A stretch of 64,000 nucleotides of DNA from Bradyrhizobium arachidis (GTDB lineage: Bacteria > Pseudomonadota > Alphaproteobacteria > Rhizobiales > Xanthobacteraceae). A model generated the notes under the pieces. The model saw nothing but the letters and a program-made list of their open reading frames with translations. It ran no database searches and was not told the origin of the DNA. This document shows, piece by piece, positions 33,785-43,808 of this stretch. Made by a program: the position numbers and the translations under genes. The stretch lies in contig NZ_CP077970.1 of the NCBI RefSeq assembly GCF_024758505.1, positions 5,890,001 through 5,954,000 of the forward strand. The letters are read 5' to 3'. Position 1 is the first letter of the stretch; the number at the start of each line of letters is the position of its first letter.

Positions 33785-36061
33785 TCAGGCTCTCTCGGAC
33801 ACGGCGTCGGCGACCGCAACCGCCGCCATGTTCACGATGCGTCGCACCGTGGACGATGGTGTGAGGATGTGCGCCGGCTTTGCCGCCCCGAGCAGGATGC
33901 CGCCGACAGTCAGTCCCTGCCCCGCGGCCATCCGCAGCAGATTGTAGGAGATATTGGCAGCGTCGAGATTCGGCATGACAAGCACATTCGCCGGCCCCTC
34001 GAAACCGGAGTCGGGAAACTCGTGGTGAAGCACGGATGGCGACAGCGCCGCGTCACCGCGCATCTCGCCCTCGACAGCCAGATCAGGCGCTCGCTCGCGA
34101 ATGATCGCCCGCGCTTCCCGCATCTTGTTCGCTTCCGGGACCGCGGAGCTGCCGAAGCTCGAATGCGACAGCAACGCCACCCGCGGCGTGATGCCGAACC
34201 GCCTGACCTCCGCCGCCGCCAGCAAGGCGATGTCGGCGACCTGCTGTGCGGTCGGGTTGAGGTGGCAATGGGTGTCGCAAATGAACAGCTGATGCTGCTG
34301 CAAGATGAGCATCTGCATCACGGCCAGCGTCCGCACGCCATCGCGGGTGCCGATCACGTTGCGGATCGCCGTCAGGTGGTCGGCAGTCCTGCCGATGACG
34401 CCGCACAGCATCGCATCGCCGATGCCTCTTTCGAGAAGAAGCGAGGCGAGCACGGTCGCATCGCTCCGAGTCTCGGAGAGCGCCAGCGAGGCCGATACGC
34501 CGTCGCGCTTCCGCCGCGAATGATACACTTCCGCGCATTTGGAATAGATTTCCGCATCATGCGGATCAACGATCTCGCAGTCCTTGCCAGGCTTCAGCCG
34601 AAGATCGAAAGACCTGATCCGCTCCTCGATCGTCGAGGGCCGGCCGACCAGCAAGGGTCTTGCAATCCTCTCGTCAACGATCACCTGCGCGGCGCGCAGC
34701 ACGCGCTCGTCCTCGCCCTCCGCCAGCAGCAATGATTTTCCGCTTTCCTTCGCTATCGAAAAGACCGGCTGCATCGCGTTGCCGGAATGATAGACGAACC
34801 GGCTCAGCTGCTGCCGATAAGCTTCCATGTCCGCGATCGGACGCTTTGCAACCCCACTGTCCGCCGCAGCCCTGGCCACCGCCGGTGCCACGACCTCGAT
34901 GAGACGCGGGTCGAGCGGCTTTGGAATGAGATAGTCGCGGCCGAAGCGGAGCTTCTCGCCCCTATACGCAGCGGCCACCACCTCGGGCACTTCCGCCATG
35001 GCCAGATCTGCCAGCGCGCGCACTGTCGCGAGCTTCATCTCCTCATTGATTGTCGTCGCTCCACAATCGAGCGCGCCCCTGAAGATGAACGGAAAGCAGA
35101 GGACATTATTGATCTGGTTGGGATAGTCCGACCGTCCCGTACCTATGATCGCATCGGGGCGAACCGCCAGCGCGTCTTCCGGCATGATTTCCGGGATCGG
35201 GTTGGCCATCGCGAAGATCAAGGGATCGCGTGCCATCTTCTTGACCATGTCTTGCGTCAGCACATTGCCCGCCGACAGGCCCAGAAAGATGTCCGCGTCT
35301 TGGATGATCTCGTCGAGCTTTCGTGCCTCCGTTTTCACCGCATAGCGCGCCTTGTTGTCGTCCATGCCTTCCGTGCGGCCTGCATAGACGACGCCCTTTG
35401 CGTCGGTCACGATGATTCGATCGTGGCGCAAGCCAAGGCTGACGATGAGGTCAAGACAGGCCAGCGCCGCCGCGCCGGCGCCGGAGCAAACCAGCTTGAC
35501 GTCGGCAATATTCTTCTTGACCAGCTTCAACCCGTTGAGGATCGCAGCCGCTGCGATGATCGCGGTCCCGTGCTGGTCATCGTGAAAGACCGGAATCTTC
35601 ATTCGGGCGCGCAGCTTCTGTTCGATGTAGAAGCATTCCGGCGCCTTGATATCCTCCAGATTGATCCCGCCGAACGTCGGCTCCATCCTGGCGATGGTTT
35701 CGACCAACGCGTCCGGATCTTCTTCGGCCAGCTCGATATCGAAGACATCGATCCCCGCGAACTTCTTGAACAGGCACGCCTTGCCTTCCATCACTGGCTT
35801 GCCCGCCAGCGGGCCGATGTTGCCAAGGCCAAGCACCGCGGTGCCGTTGGTCACGACAGCCACGAGGTTGCTGCGCGCCGTCAACTCATCGGCCTTGAGT
35901 GCGTCCTTGGCGATGACCAGGCAGGGCTCAGCCACGCCGGGCGAATACGCCAGCGACAGATCGCGCTGCGTCGCCATGGCCGTGGTAGGCACCACGGAAA
36001 TCTTTCCCGGCCTCGGCAAACGGTGATATTCGAGTGCGGCTTCCCTCAGATCCTGGTCCAT
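33785..36061 (-). CDS. maeB: Malic enzyme with C-terminal phosphotransacetylase-like domain
   Basis: Oxidative decarboxylation of malate to pyruvate with NAD(P)H, 758 residues. The N-terminal malic domain (about 1-430) has [32 protein letters not shown] and the cofactor fold [17 protein letters not shown]. The C-terminal third resembles phosphate acetyltransferase ([27 protein letters not shown]) and is usually regulatory in rhizobial DME/TME enzymes. I cannot tell NAD from NADP preference. In this cluster it links dicarboxylate uptake (DctA) to pyruvate dehydrogenase, and if NADP-dependent it would supply PhaB. Confidence 0.93.
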   Translation of the reverse strand: MDQDLREAALEYHRLPRPGKISVVPTTAMATQRDLSLAYSPGVAEPCLVIAKDALKADELTARSNLVAVVTNGTAVLGLGNIGPLAGKPVMEGKACLFKKFAGIDVFDIELAEEDPDALVETIARMEPTFGGINLEDIKAPECFYIEQKLRARMKIPVFHDDQHGTAIIAAAAILNGLKLVKKNIADVKLVCSGAGAAALACLDLIVSLGLRHDRIIVTDAKGVVYAGRTEGMDDNKARYAVKTEARKLDEIIQDADIFLGLSAGNVLTQDMVKKMARDPLIFAMANPIPEIMPEDALAVRPDAIIGTGRSDYPNQINNVLCFPFIFRGALDCGATTINEEMKLATVRALADLAMAEVPEVVAAAYRGEKLRFGRDYLIPKPLDPRLIEVVAPAVARAAADSGVAKRPIADMEAYRQQLSRFVYHSGNAMQPVFSIAKESGKSLLLAEGEDERVLRAAQVIVDERIARPLLVGRPSTIEERIRSFDLRLKPGKDCEIVDPHDAEIYSKCAEVYHSRRKRDGVSASLALSETRSDATVLASLLLERGIGDAMLCGVIGRTADHLTAIRNVIGTRDGVRTLAVMQMLILQQHQLFICDTHCHLNPTAQQVADIALLAAAEVRRFGITPRVALLSHSSFGSSAVPEANKMREARAIIRERAPDLAVEGEMRGDAALSPSVLHHEFPDSGFEGPANVLVMPNLDAANISYNLLRMAAGQGLTVGGILLGAAKPAHILTPSSTVRRIVNMAAVAVADAVSERA

Positions 36062-36133
36062 CGTATTCCCCGATTCTAATTTTCGCTCGGGCGGCGGATG
36101 CGCCGCTCTCCTGCTTTGCGAGGCCGGCCGACC

Positions 36134-36559
36134 TCAGGTGCTTCCACCACGCGTGCGCATCGCGGCCATTCCGTCCTCAAAGCGCCGGCGCAGTATCTCG
36201 ACGGTTTGTTTCTGCTGCTCTGTCGCAGTCTCGGCGAGCTGACGCATGTTGGCGAGAGCTTTTTCGAAGCCCTGCCGGGCGATTTCCGTTCGCCGTCCCG
36301 CTACCGTTTCGTTGCTGGCCTCCGCGGCGATCGCCTTCATGGTTTCCTGAAAAACCTCGGCCTGTCGCGCCATCAAGTTTTGCCAGCTGTCATACGCCGT
36401 ACGGTTGACCTCGATGAGCGCGTCGATGTTTTTCTTCTCCATATCGATCAACGACATCATGTCGACGCCGCTGATCTGGCAGGATTCGATGAGCTTGGCG
36501 AAATCGAACGCGCCAAACCCCCAGTTGGCCTCATTTGCCTTCGGTTTGCTGTCGGACAT
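36134..36559 (-). CDS. Phasin-family PHB granule protein
   Basis: A 141-residue, mostly helical, amphipathic protein that coats PHB granules and controls their size. Characteristic phasin sequence includes NRTAYDSWQNLMARQAEVFQ and EKALANMRQLAETATEQQKQ, compatible with a coiled coil. A strong AGGAGAGG ribosome site precedes the ATG. It lies between the thioesterase and malic enzyme genes in the PHB gene run. Confidence 0.88.
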   Translation of the reverse strand: MSDSKPKANEANWGFGAFDFAKLIESCQISGVDMMSLIDMEKKNIDALIEVNRTAYDSWQNLMARQAEVFQETMKAIAAEASNETVAGRRTEIARQGFEKALANMRQLAETATEQQKQTVEILRRRFEDGMAAMRTRGGST

Positions 36560-36625
36560 TTCCCTCTCCTGTCGATGTTTCTTCGGTCCCAGCTTCGATG
36601 CGACACTGGCGTTCGCCTCCGCTAG

Positions 36626-37006
36626 TCACGCGGCCGCGATCGGCGCCGGCCGGCCTTCGGCGTCGAGCGCGACGAACGTAAAGATGCCTTCCGTCACCTT
36701 CACTCGGTCCCCGAGTCGCCTGCGCAACGCCCAGGCTTCCAGCCGGACCGCAACCGACGTGCGTCCCACCCGCTCGGGCGCCGCGTAGACGCACAGAACA
36801 TCGCCGACATAGACCGGCTTGATGAAATGCATCGCCTCGACTGCAACCGTCGCAACGCGCCGCTGTGCGTGCTGTCCGGCATGGATTCCGCCGGCGATGT
36901 CCATCTGGGAAAGAACCCAGCCGCCGAAGATATCGCCGCTCGGATTCGCGTCCACGGGCATGGCGAGCGTCCGTGTCGTGAGGTCCCCTCGTGGCTGGAT
37001 CGACAT
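36626..37006 (-). CDS. Acyl-CoA thioesterase, YciA-like hotdog fold
   Basis: A 126-residue hotdog thioesterase. The motif DANPSGDIFGGWVLSQMDIAGG holds the catalytic Asp/Asn loop of the YciA/acot family, followed by VEAMHFIKPVYVGDV. It would hydrolyse short acyl-CoAs, perhaps acetoacetyl-CoA or hydroxybutyryl-CoA, and so act as an overflow valve in PHB synthesis. It starts 10 bases after phaB ends, so co-transcription is very likely. The physiological substrate is inference. Confidence 0.88.
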   Translation of the reverse strand: MSIQPRGDLTTRTLAMPVDANPSGDIFGGWVLSQMDIAGGIHAGQHAQRRVATVAVEAMHFIKPVYVGDVLCVYAAPERVGRTSVAVRLEAWALRRRLGDRVKVTEGIFTFVALDAEGRPAPIAAA

Positions 37007-37015
37007 GGCGGTGGC

Positions 37016-37741
37016 TCAGATCATGCTCTGGCCGCCATTCGCTGAAATCGTCGAGCCCGTGATGAAGCCGGCATCGTCCGAGGCCAGGAAAACGACAGTG
37101 CGCGCAATCTCGTGGGGTTCGCCCAGGCGGCCGACCGGAATCTGCGGCAGGATGTTCTTGGCGACAATTTCCGGGTTGATCGCCTTGACCATCTCGGTGG
37201 CGATATAGCCGGGGCAGATCGCGTTGACGGTGATGCCGGCGCGCGCACCTTCCTGCGCCAGCGCCTTCACGAAGCCGATATCACCCGCCTTGGCCGCGGA
37301 GTAGTTGACCTGACCCATCTGGCCCTTCTGGCCGTTGATCGAGGAGATGCAGATCACGCGGCCGAACTTGCGCTCACGCATCCCCTCCCACACCGGCCTC
37401 GTCATGTTGAAGAGCGAGTTCAGATTGGTGTTGATGACCGCGTACCACTGGTCGGGCGTCATCTTGTGGAACATGCCGTCCTTGGTGATGCCCGCATTGT
37501 TGACCAACACATCCACCGGCCCGAGGTCGGCTTCGACCTGCTTCAGGCCTGCGACGCACGCCTCATAGTTCGAGACGTCCCACTTGTAGACATTGATGCC
37601 GGTCTGGCTCTTGAACTTCGCGGCGGCTTCATCATTGCCGGCATAGCTCGCGGCCACCTTATAGCCGGCCGCCTTGAGCGCAATCGAGATGGCCTCTCCG
37701 ATGCCGCGCGTTCCGCCAGTCACCACTGCAACCCTGGACAT
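37016..37741 (-). CDS. phaB: Acetoacetyl-CoA reductase
   Basis: SDR enzyme that reduces acetoacetyl-CoA to (R)-3-hydroxybutyryl-CoA, usually with NADPH; 241 residues. The cofactor loop is VVTGGTRGIGEAIS and the active site has ISSINGQKGQMGQVNYSAAKAG, identical in type to PhaB of Ralstonia. The ATG at 37741 is preceded by AGGAGGAG; the upstream open frame to 37828 has no ribosome site. It follows phaA with a 111-base gap containing GC-rich inverted sequence. Confidence 0.96.
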   Translation of the reverse strand: MSRVAVVTGGTRGIGEAISIALKAAGYKVAASYAGNDEAAAKFKSQTGINVYKWDVSNYEACVAGLKQVEADLGPVDVLVNNAGITKDGMFHKMTPDQWYAVINTNLNSLFNMTRPVWEGMRERKFGRVICISSINGQKGQMGQVNYSAAKAGDIGFVKALAQEGARAGITVNAICPGYIATEMVKAINPEIVAKNILPQIPVGRLGEPHEIARTVVFLASDDAGFITGSTISANGGQSMI

Positions 37742-37852
37742 GCTCTCCTCCTGAACTGGATTGACCTTGTATTCGCCGGCTCTTGGGAGCCGCCGTCCCC
37801 CGCAGGCGGCGGGTGCCGCCCGCGCCAATGCTTTGGTCGCAGCGATTGAACC

Positions 37853-39025
<1,173 letters not shown>

Positions 39026-39067
39026 GACCATTTCCTCTTTTACGTTCGATGTCTCGCAATCCGATTG

Positions 39068-40411
39068 TCAGAAGCCCCTGCCCTCTGCCACGGCGGTCTC
39101 GAAATCTGTCGGATCAATGTCGCGATCGAGACCGACACGCAGCTTCTCGCGATCGAGTTCGCCCTCCCACCAGGCCACGACCACGCAGGCTACGCCGTTG
39201 CCGCAGAGATTGGTCAGGGCGCGGCATTCGCTCATGAACTTGTCGATGCCGAGCACGATCGCCATGCCGGGAAGTAGCTCCGGCCTGACGGCGGCGAGCG
39301 TGCCTGCCAGCGTAATGAAACCGGCACCCGTGATCCCCGATGCTCCCTTCGAGGTGAGCATGGCGACGACGAGAATCGTCAACTGCTCGCCGAAGCTGAG
39401 CTGCACGTTCATCGCCTGGGCAATGAACAGCGTCGCCAGCGTCATGTAGATGTTGGTGCCGTCCAGATTGAAGGAGTAGCCGGTCGGCACGACGAGGCCG
39501 ACGACCGGCTTGGAGCAGCCGAGGCGCTCGAGCTTCTCCATCATCTGCGGAAGCGCGCTCTCCGAGGATGACGTGCCGAGCACGATCAGCAATTCATCCT
39601 TCAGATATCTGAGGAACTTGAAGATCGAGAATCCGGCGAAGCGGGCGATCAGACCAAGCACCACAAAGACGAACAAGAGCGCGGTGAGATAGAAGGTTGC
39701 AATAAGTCCGGCGAGATTGCCCAGTGCCTGCGGACCATACCGCCCGATCGTATAGGCCATCGCACCGAACGCACCGATCGGGGCAGCCTTAACAATGATC
39801 GAGATGACGCCGAACATCGCGTGAGCCACATCATCGATGAACGCCCGCACGGTATGGGCGCGCTCACCGAGCCCCATCAACGCAAAGCCGAACAGGATTG
39901 CAAACAGCAGGACCTGCAGGATTTCTCCTTGCGCAAACGCTCCCACGACGGTGTCCGGGATGACGTGCAGGACGAAATCGACCGACTTCATTTCGCTCGC
40001 CTGCTTGGCGTAGCCCGCGACAGCAGCGGCGTTGGATTGACCCTGAAAGCCTGCTCCAGGCTGCACCACATTGCCGACGATCAAGCCGAGTGCCAGTGCA
40101 AGCGTCGACACGATCTCGAAATAGATCAGCGCCTTGATTGCGACGCGACCGACCTTCTTCACTTCGGAGATGTGGGAAATTCCGGAGACGACGGTACAGA
40201 AGATGATGGGCGCAATCACCATCTTGATGAGCTTGACGAAGCCGTCGCCCATCGCCTTGATCCACTCGTTCTTGCCGAGTTCGGGCGAGACCCAACCGAC
40301 GATAATGCCGAGCACGATCGCCACGAGCACCTGAACGTAGAGCACCCGGTAAAATGGCTTCTTCTGCGTCACGGCCTTCGTACCGACCGTCGCACTGGTC
40401 GCTCCAGACAT
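39068..40411 (-). CDS. dctA: C4-dicarboxylate:cation symporter
   Basis: Inner-membrane transporter of succinate, fumarate and malate from the SDF family, 447 residues. Conserved features are [16 protein letters not shown] (first helix), [19 protein letters not shown] (serine-rich re-entrant loop) and [18 protein letters not shown] (substrate/cation site). The ATG has GAGGAG upstream. Unlike the classical rhizobial arrangement, it is not divergent from dctBD but lies downstream of the pyruvate dehydrogenase genes in the same direction, 42 bases after lpdA. Confidence 0.96.
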   Translation of the reverse strand: MSGATSATVGTKAVTQKKPFYRVLYVQVLVAIVLGIIVGWVSPELGKNEWIKAMGDGFVKLIKMVIAPIIFCTVVSGISHISEVKKVGRVAIKALIYFEIVSTLALALGLIVGNVVQPGAGFQGQSNAAAVAGYAKQASEMKSVDFVLHVIPDTVVGAFAQGEILQVLLFAILFGFALMGLGERAHTVRAFIDDVAHAMFGVISIIVKAAPIGAFGAMAYTIGRYGPQALGNLAGLIATFYLTALLFVFVVLGLIARFAGFSIFKFLRYLKDELLIVLGTSSSESALPQMMEKLERLGCSKPVVGLVVPTGYSFNLDGTNIYMTLATLFIAQAMNVQLSFGEQLTILVVAMLTSKGASGITGAGFITLAGTLAAVRPELLPGMAIVLGIDKFMSECRALTNLCGNGVACVVVAWWEGELDREKLRVGLDRDIDPTDFETAVAEGRGF

Positions 40412-40453
40412 TATGTCTCCTCCCTCATTTCGTTGCGTTCCGCGCGGGCAGCC

Positions 40454-42199
40454 CTACTTTTTCTTCTGCGGCGGCAAATCTGTGCAGTGGCCCTCAAAGA
40501 CCTCCGCCGCCATGCCGATGGACTCGCCAAGCGTCGGGTGCGGATGAATGGTCTTGCCGATGTCGGCGGGCTCGCATCCCATCTCGACCGCTAGGCAGAT
40601 CTCGCTGATCAGATCGCCCGCATGCGTGCCGACGATGCCGCCACCGATGACGCGGTGCGTCGCCGTGTCGAACAGCAGTTTTGTGAATCCCTCGTCGCGG
40701 CCATTGGCGATGGCACGGCCCGAGGCCGCCCAGGGGAAGACCGCCTTGCCGAATTTGATGCCCTCGGCCTTGCACTGGTCTTCGGTTTTGCCGGCCCAGG
40801 CGACCTCGGGATCGGTGTAGGCGACGGACGGAATCTGCCGCGCGTCGAAATATGACTTTTCGCCGTGGGCGACTTCCGCCGCGACATGGCCTTCATGCAC
40901 GGCCTTGTGCGCCAGCATCGGCTGCCCAACGACGTCTCCGATCGCAAAGATGTGTGCCACGTTGGTGCGCATCTGCTTGTCGACGTCGATGAAGCCTCGC
41001 TCGGTCACCGCGACACCAGCCTTCTCGGCGCCGATCTTCTTGCCATTCGGGCTGCGACCGACCGCCACCAGAACGAGGTCATAGACCTGCGGCCCGGCAG
41101 GCGCCTGCTCGCCCTCGAACGTCACCTCGATCCCGGCTTCAGTCGCTTTCGCGCCCACCGTCTTGGTCTTCAACATGACCTTGTCGAAACGTTGCGCGTT
41201 CATCTTGTCCCAGACCTTGACCAGGTCCCGGTCGGCGCCTTGCATCAGGCCATCCAGCATTTCGACGACGTCGACGCGCGCACCAAGGGTCGAATAGACG
41301 GTAGCCATTTCAAGCCCGATGATGCCGCCGCCGATCACCAGCATGCGCTTGGGGATCGATTTCAATTGCAGCGCGCCCGTCGAATCGACGATGCGCGGAT
41401 CTTCGGGCAGGAACGGCAGTTTCACGGCCTGGCTGCCGGCCGCGATGATGGCTTTGGCGAACTTGATCGTTTTCTTACCGCCCGCCGAGACCACTTCGAG
41501 ATGATGCGGATCGAGGAAGGCACCCACGCCGTTCACGACCTCGACCTTGCGGGCCTTGGCCATCCCGGCAAGGCCGCCGGTCAGCTTCTTGACCACGCCA
41601 TCCTTGAAGCCGCGCAACTTGCCGAGGTCGACCTGCAGCGTACCGAAGGAAATGCCGTGATCGGGCAGATGCTTGACTTCATCGATCACCGATGCCGTAT
41701 GCAAGAGCGCCTTGCTCGGGATGCAGCCGACATTGAGACAGACCCCGCCGAGCGTGTCGTAACGTTCGACGAGCACGGTCTTCATGCCGAGATCGGCGGC
41801 ACGGAAGGCAGCCGAGTAGCCGCCCGGGCCGGCACCCAGCACCACCATATCGCATTCGATATCCGCCTTGCCCGAATAGGATGATGCGGAGGGCGCGGCG
41901 ACCGGCGGAGCGGCTTTGGCCGGAACTGCCGGCGCGGGCTTGGGTTCGGCAACCTCTCCCGTGGCTTCCAGCACGAGGATGATCGTCCCTTCGCTGACCT
42001 TGTCGCCGGTCTTGACCTTGACGTCCTTGACCACGCCCGCGTGCGAGGATGGAATCTCCATCGATGCCTTGTCGGACTCGACCATGATCAGGCTGGTGTC
42101 GACCGCGACGGTCTCGCCCGCCTTCACCATGACCTCGATCACAGCAACGTCCTTGAAGTCGCCGATATCCGGGACCTTCACTTCGATCTGCTTAGCCAT
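40454..42199 (-). CDS. lpdA: Dihydrolipoamide dehydrogenase (E3) with N-terminal lipoyl domain
   Basis: Reoxidises dihydrolipoyl groups of the pyruvate dehydrogenase complex with NAD+, 581 residues. An N-terminal lipoyl domain (about 1-80) has the lysine K44 in VESDKASMEIPSS. An alanine/proline linker leads to the FAD domain with VVLGAGPGGYSAAF and the redox disulphide GGVCLNVGCIPSK. The C-terminal His-Glu catalytic segment HPHPTLGESIGMAAE is intact. A lipoylated E3 is known in Ralstonia and Neisseria and goes with the homodimeric AceE type encoded upstream. The true ATG (42199) has a GGGAGAG site. Confidence 0.95.
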   Translation of the reverse strand: MAKQIEVKVPDIGDFKDVAVIEVMVKAGETVAVDTSLIMVESDKASMEIPSSHAGVVKDVKVKTGDKVSEGTIILVLEATGEVAEPKPAPAVPAKAAPPVAAPSASSYSGKADIECDMVVLGAGPGGYSAAFRAADLGMKTVLVERYDTLGGVCLNVGCIPSKALLHTASVIDEVKHLPDHGISFGTLQVDLGKLRGFKDGVVKKLTGGLAGMAKARKVEVVNGVGAFLDPHHLEVVSAGGKKTIKFAKAIIAAGSQAVKLPFLPEDPRIVDSTGALQLKSIPKRMLVIGGGIIGLEMATVYSTLGARVDVVEMLDGLMQGADRDLVKVWDKMNAQRFDKVMLKTKTVGAKATEAGIEVTFEGEQAPAGPQVYDLVLVAVGRSPNGKKIGAEKAGVAVTERGFIDVDKQMRTNVAHIFAIGDVVGQPMLAHKAVHEGHVAAEVAHGEKSYFDARQIPSVAYTDPEVAWAGKTEDQCKAEGIKFGKAVFPWAASGRAIANGRDEGFTKLLFDTATHRVIGGGIVGTHAGDLISEICLAVEMGCEPADIGKTIHPHPTLGESIGMAAEVFEGHCTDLPPQKKK

Positions 42200-42215
42200 G
42201 CTGCTCTCTCCCCTC

Positions 42216-43784
42216 TCAGAACAGCACGCGCCGCAGATCGGCGAGCACGTTGGCAAAGTGGACGTTGAAACGCGCAGCCGCCGCGCCATCGATGACACGA
42301 TGGTCCCAGGACAGCGATAGCGGCAGGGTCAGACGCGAGACCCAGTTCTTGCCATCAACCGAATGCTGCTTCCAATAGCCCTTACAGACGCCCATGATCG
42401 CGACTTCCGGCGCGTTGATGATCGGCGTGAAGTAGATGCCGCCGATGCCACCAAGCGAGGAAATCGAGAACGTTCCCCCCTGCATCTGGTCCGGCTTGAT
42501 CTTGCCTTCGCGCGCGACCTTGGCGAGCTCGTTCATCTCCCTGGCGATTTCCGGTACCGACTTCTTGTCGGCGTCTCGGATCACTGGCACCATCAACCCG
42601 TTCGGGGTGTCCGCGGCAAAGCCGATGTGCCAGTAGTTCTTGTAGACCAGCGTGTCGCCATCGAGGCTCGCGTTGAACTCCGGAAATTTCTTCAGCGTCG
42701 CGACGGCGGCCTTGACCATGAACGGCAGGAGCGAGAGCTTCACGCCGCCCTTCTCCAGCTCCTTGTTCATCTTCACCCTGAACTGCTCGAGATCGGTGAT
42801 GTCGGCCTCGTCGTGGGTCGTGACGTGCGGAATGACGACCCAGTTGCGGTGAAGATTGGCCGCGGAAATTTTTTTGATGCGGCCGAGTTCCTTGCGCTCG
42901 ACCGGGCCGAATTTCGCGAAGTCGATCTTGGGCCAGGGCAGAAGGTCGATGCCGCCGACACCGCCGCTGCTCGCAGCGGCTGCCTGCGGCTTGGCAGCTG
43001 CCGCCCCGCCCTTGATGAAGGCTTCGACATCTTCCCGCAGGATGCGGCCATGATTGCCGGTGCCCTTGATCTTGCCGAGATCCGCCCCCAATTCGCGCGC
43101 CAGCTTGCGCACGGCCGGTCCGGCATAAGCGAGCGCAAAGGCTTTCTCGTCGACCGTGCCGACTTGCGCGGCGGGAGCCGCGGCGGGCACCGGCAATGCG
43201 GTCGCCGGCGGAGGGGAAGAAGCGCTGGCTGCCGCAGACGCGTCACCGGTCGCCAGCACGAGGATGATCGAGCCCTCGCTCACCTTGTCGCCGGTCTTCA
43301 GTTTGATCTCGCGCACGGTGCCGGAAAGCGGCGCCGGCACTTCCATTGTTGCCTTGTCCGACTCCAGCGCGATCAGAGGATCCTCTGCCTTCACGCTGTC
43401 ACCCGGCTTGACGAAGATCTCGATGACCGGAACGTCCTTGAAGTCACCGATATCGGGGACGCGCACCTCGGCGACGCCGGCCGGTGCGTTGACGGGCGAT
43501 GGCGGGGCACTGACGACCGGGCGCGCGTCGGCCTGCTCCGCGCCGGCCCCCTCGAACTGGACGATCACCCCACCTTCGCTCACCTTGTCGCCGACCTTGA
43601 CGACGACCGACTTCACCACGCCATCCCGCGGCGACGGCACTTCCATGGTCGCTTTGTCGGACTCCAGCGCAACCAGCGGATCCTCCGCCTTCACCTTGTC
43701 GCCCGGCTTGACGAAGATCTCGATTACCGGGACATCCTTGAAGTCGCCGATATCTGGAACCTTGATGTCGATCACACCGCTCAT
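42216..43784 (-). CDS. aceF: Dihydrolipoamide acetyltransferase (E2) of pyruvate dehydrogenase
   Basis: Core subunit that transfers the acetyl group to CoA, 522 residues. Two tandem lipoyl domains have lysines K44 (ESDKATMEVPSP) and K144 (ESDKATMEVPAP). A proline/alanine linker leads to the peripheral-subunit-binding domain (AGPAVRKLARELGADL, KGTGNHGRILREDVEAF). The catalytic domain ends with SWDHRVIDGAAAARF (HxxxDG). It lies 24 bases after aceE and 16 before lpdA, a compact E1-E2-E3 operon. Confidence 0.96.
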   Translation of the reverse strand: MSGVIDIKVPDIGDFKDVPVIEIFVKPGDKVKAEDPLVALESDKATMEVPSPRDGVVKSVVVKVGDKVSEGGVIVQFEGAGAEQADARPVVSAPPSPVNAPAGVAEVRVPDIGDFKDVPVIEIFVKPGDSVKAEDPLIALESDKATMEVPAPLSGTVREIKLKTGDKVSEGSIILVLATGDASAAASASSPPPATALPVPAAAPAAQVGTVDEKAFALAYAGPAVRKLARELGADLGKIKGTGNHGRILREDVEAFIKGGAAAAKPQAAAASSGGVGGIDLLPWPKIDFAKFGPVERKELGRIKKISAANLHRNWVVIPHVTTHDEADITDLEQFRVKMNKELEKGGVKLSLLPFMVKAAVATLKKFPEFNASLDGDTLVYKNYWHIGFAADTPNGLMVPVIRDADKKSVPEIAREMNELAKVAREGKIKPDQMQGGTFSISSLGGIGGIYFTPIINAPEVAIMGVCKGYWKQHSVDGKNWVSRLTLPLSLSWDHRVIDGAAAARFNVHFANVLADLRRVLF

Positions 43785-43808
43785 CGCTCTGCCCTCGGCT
43801 CCGCTGCC

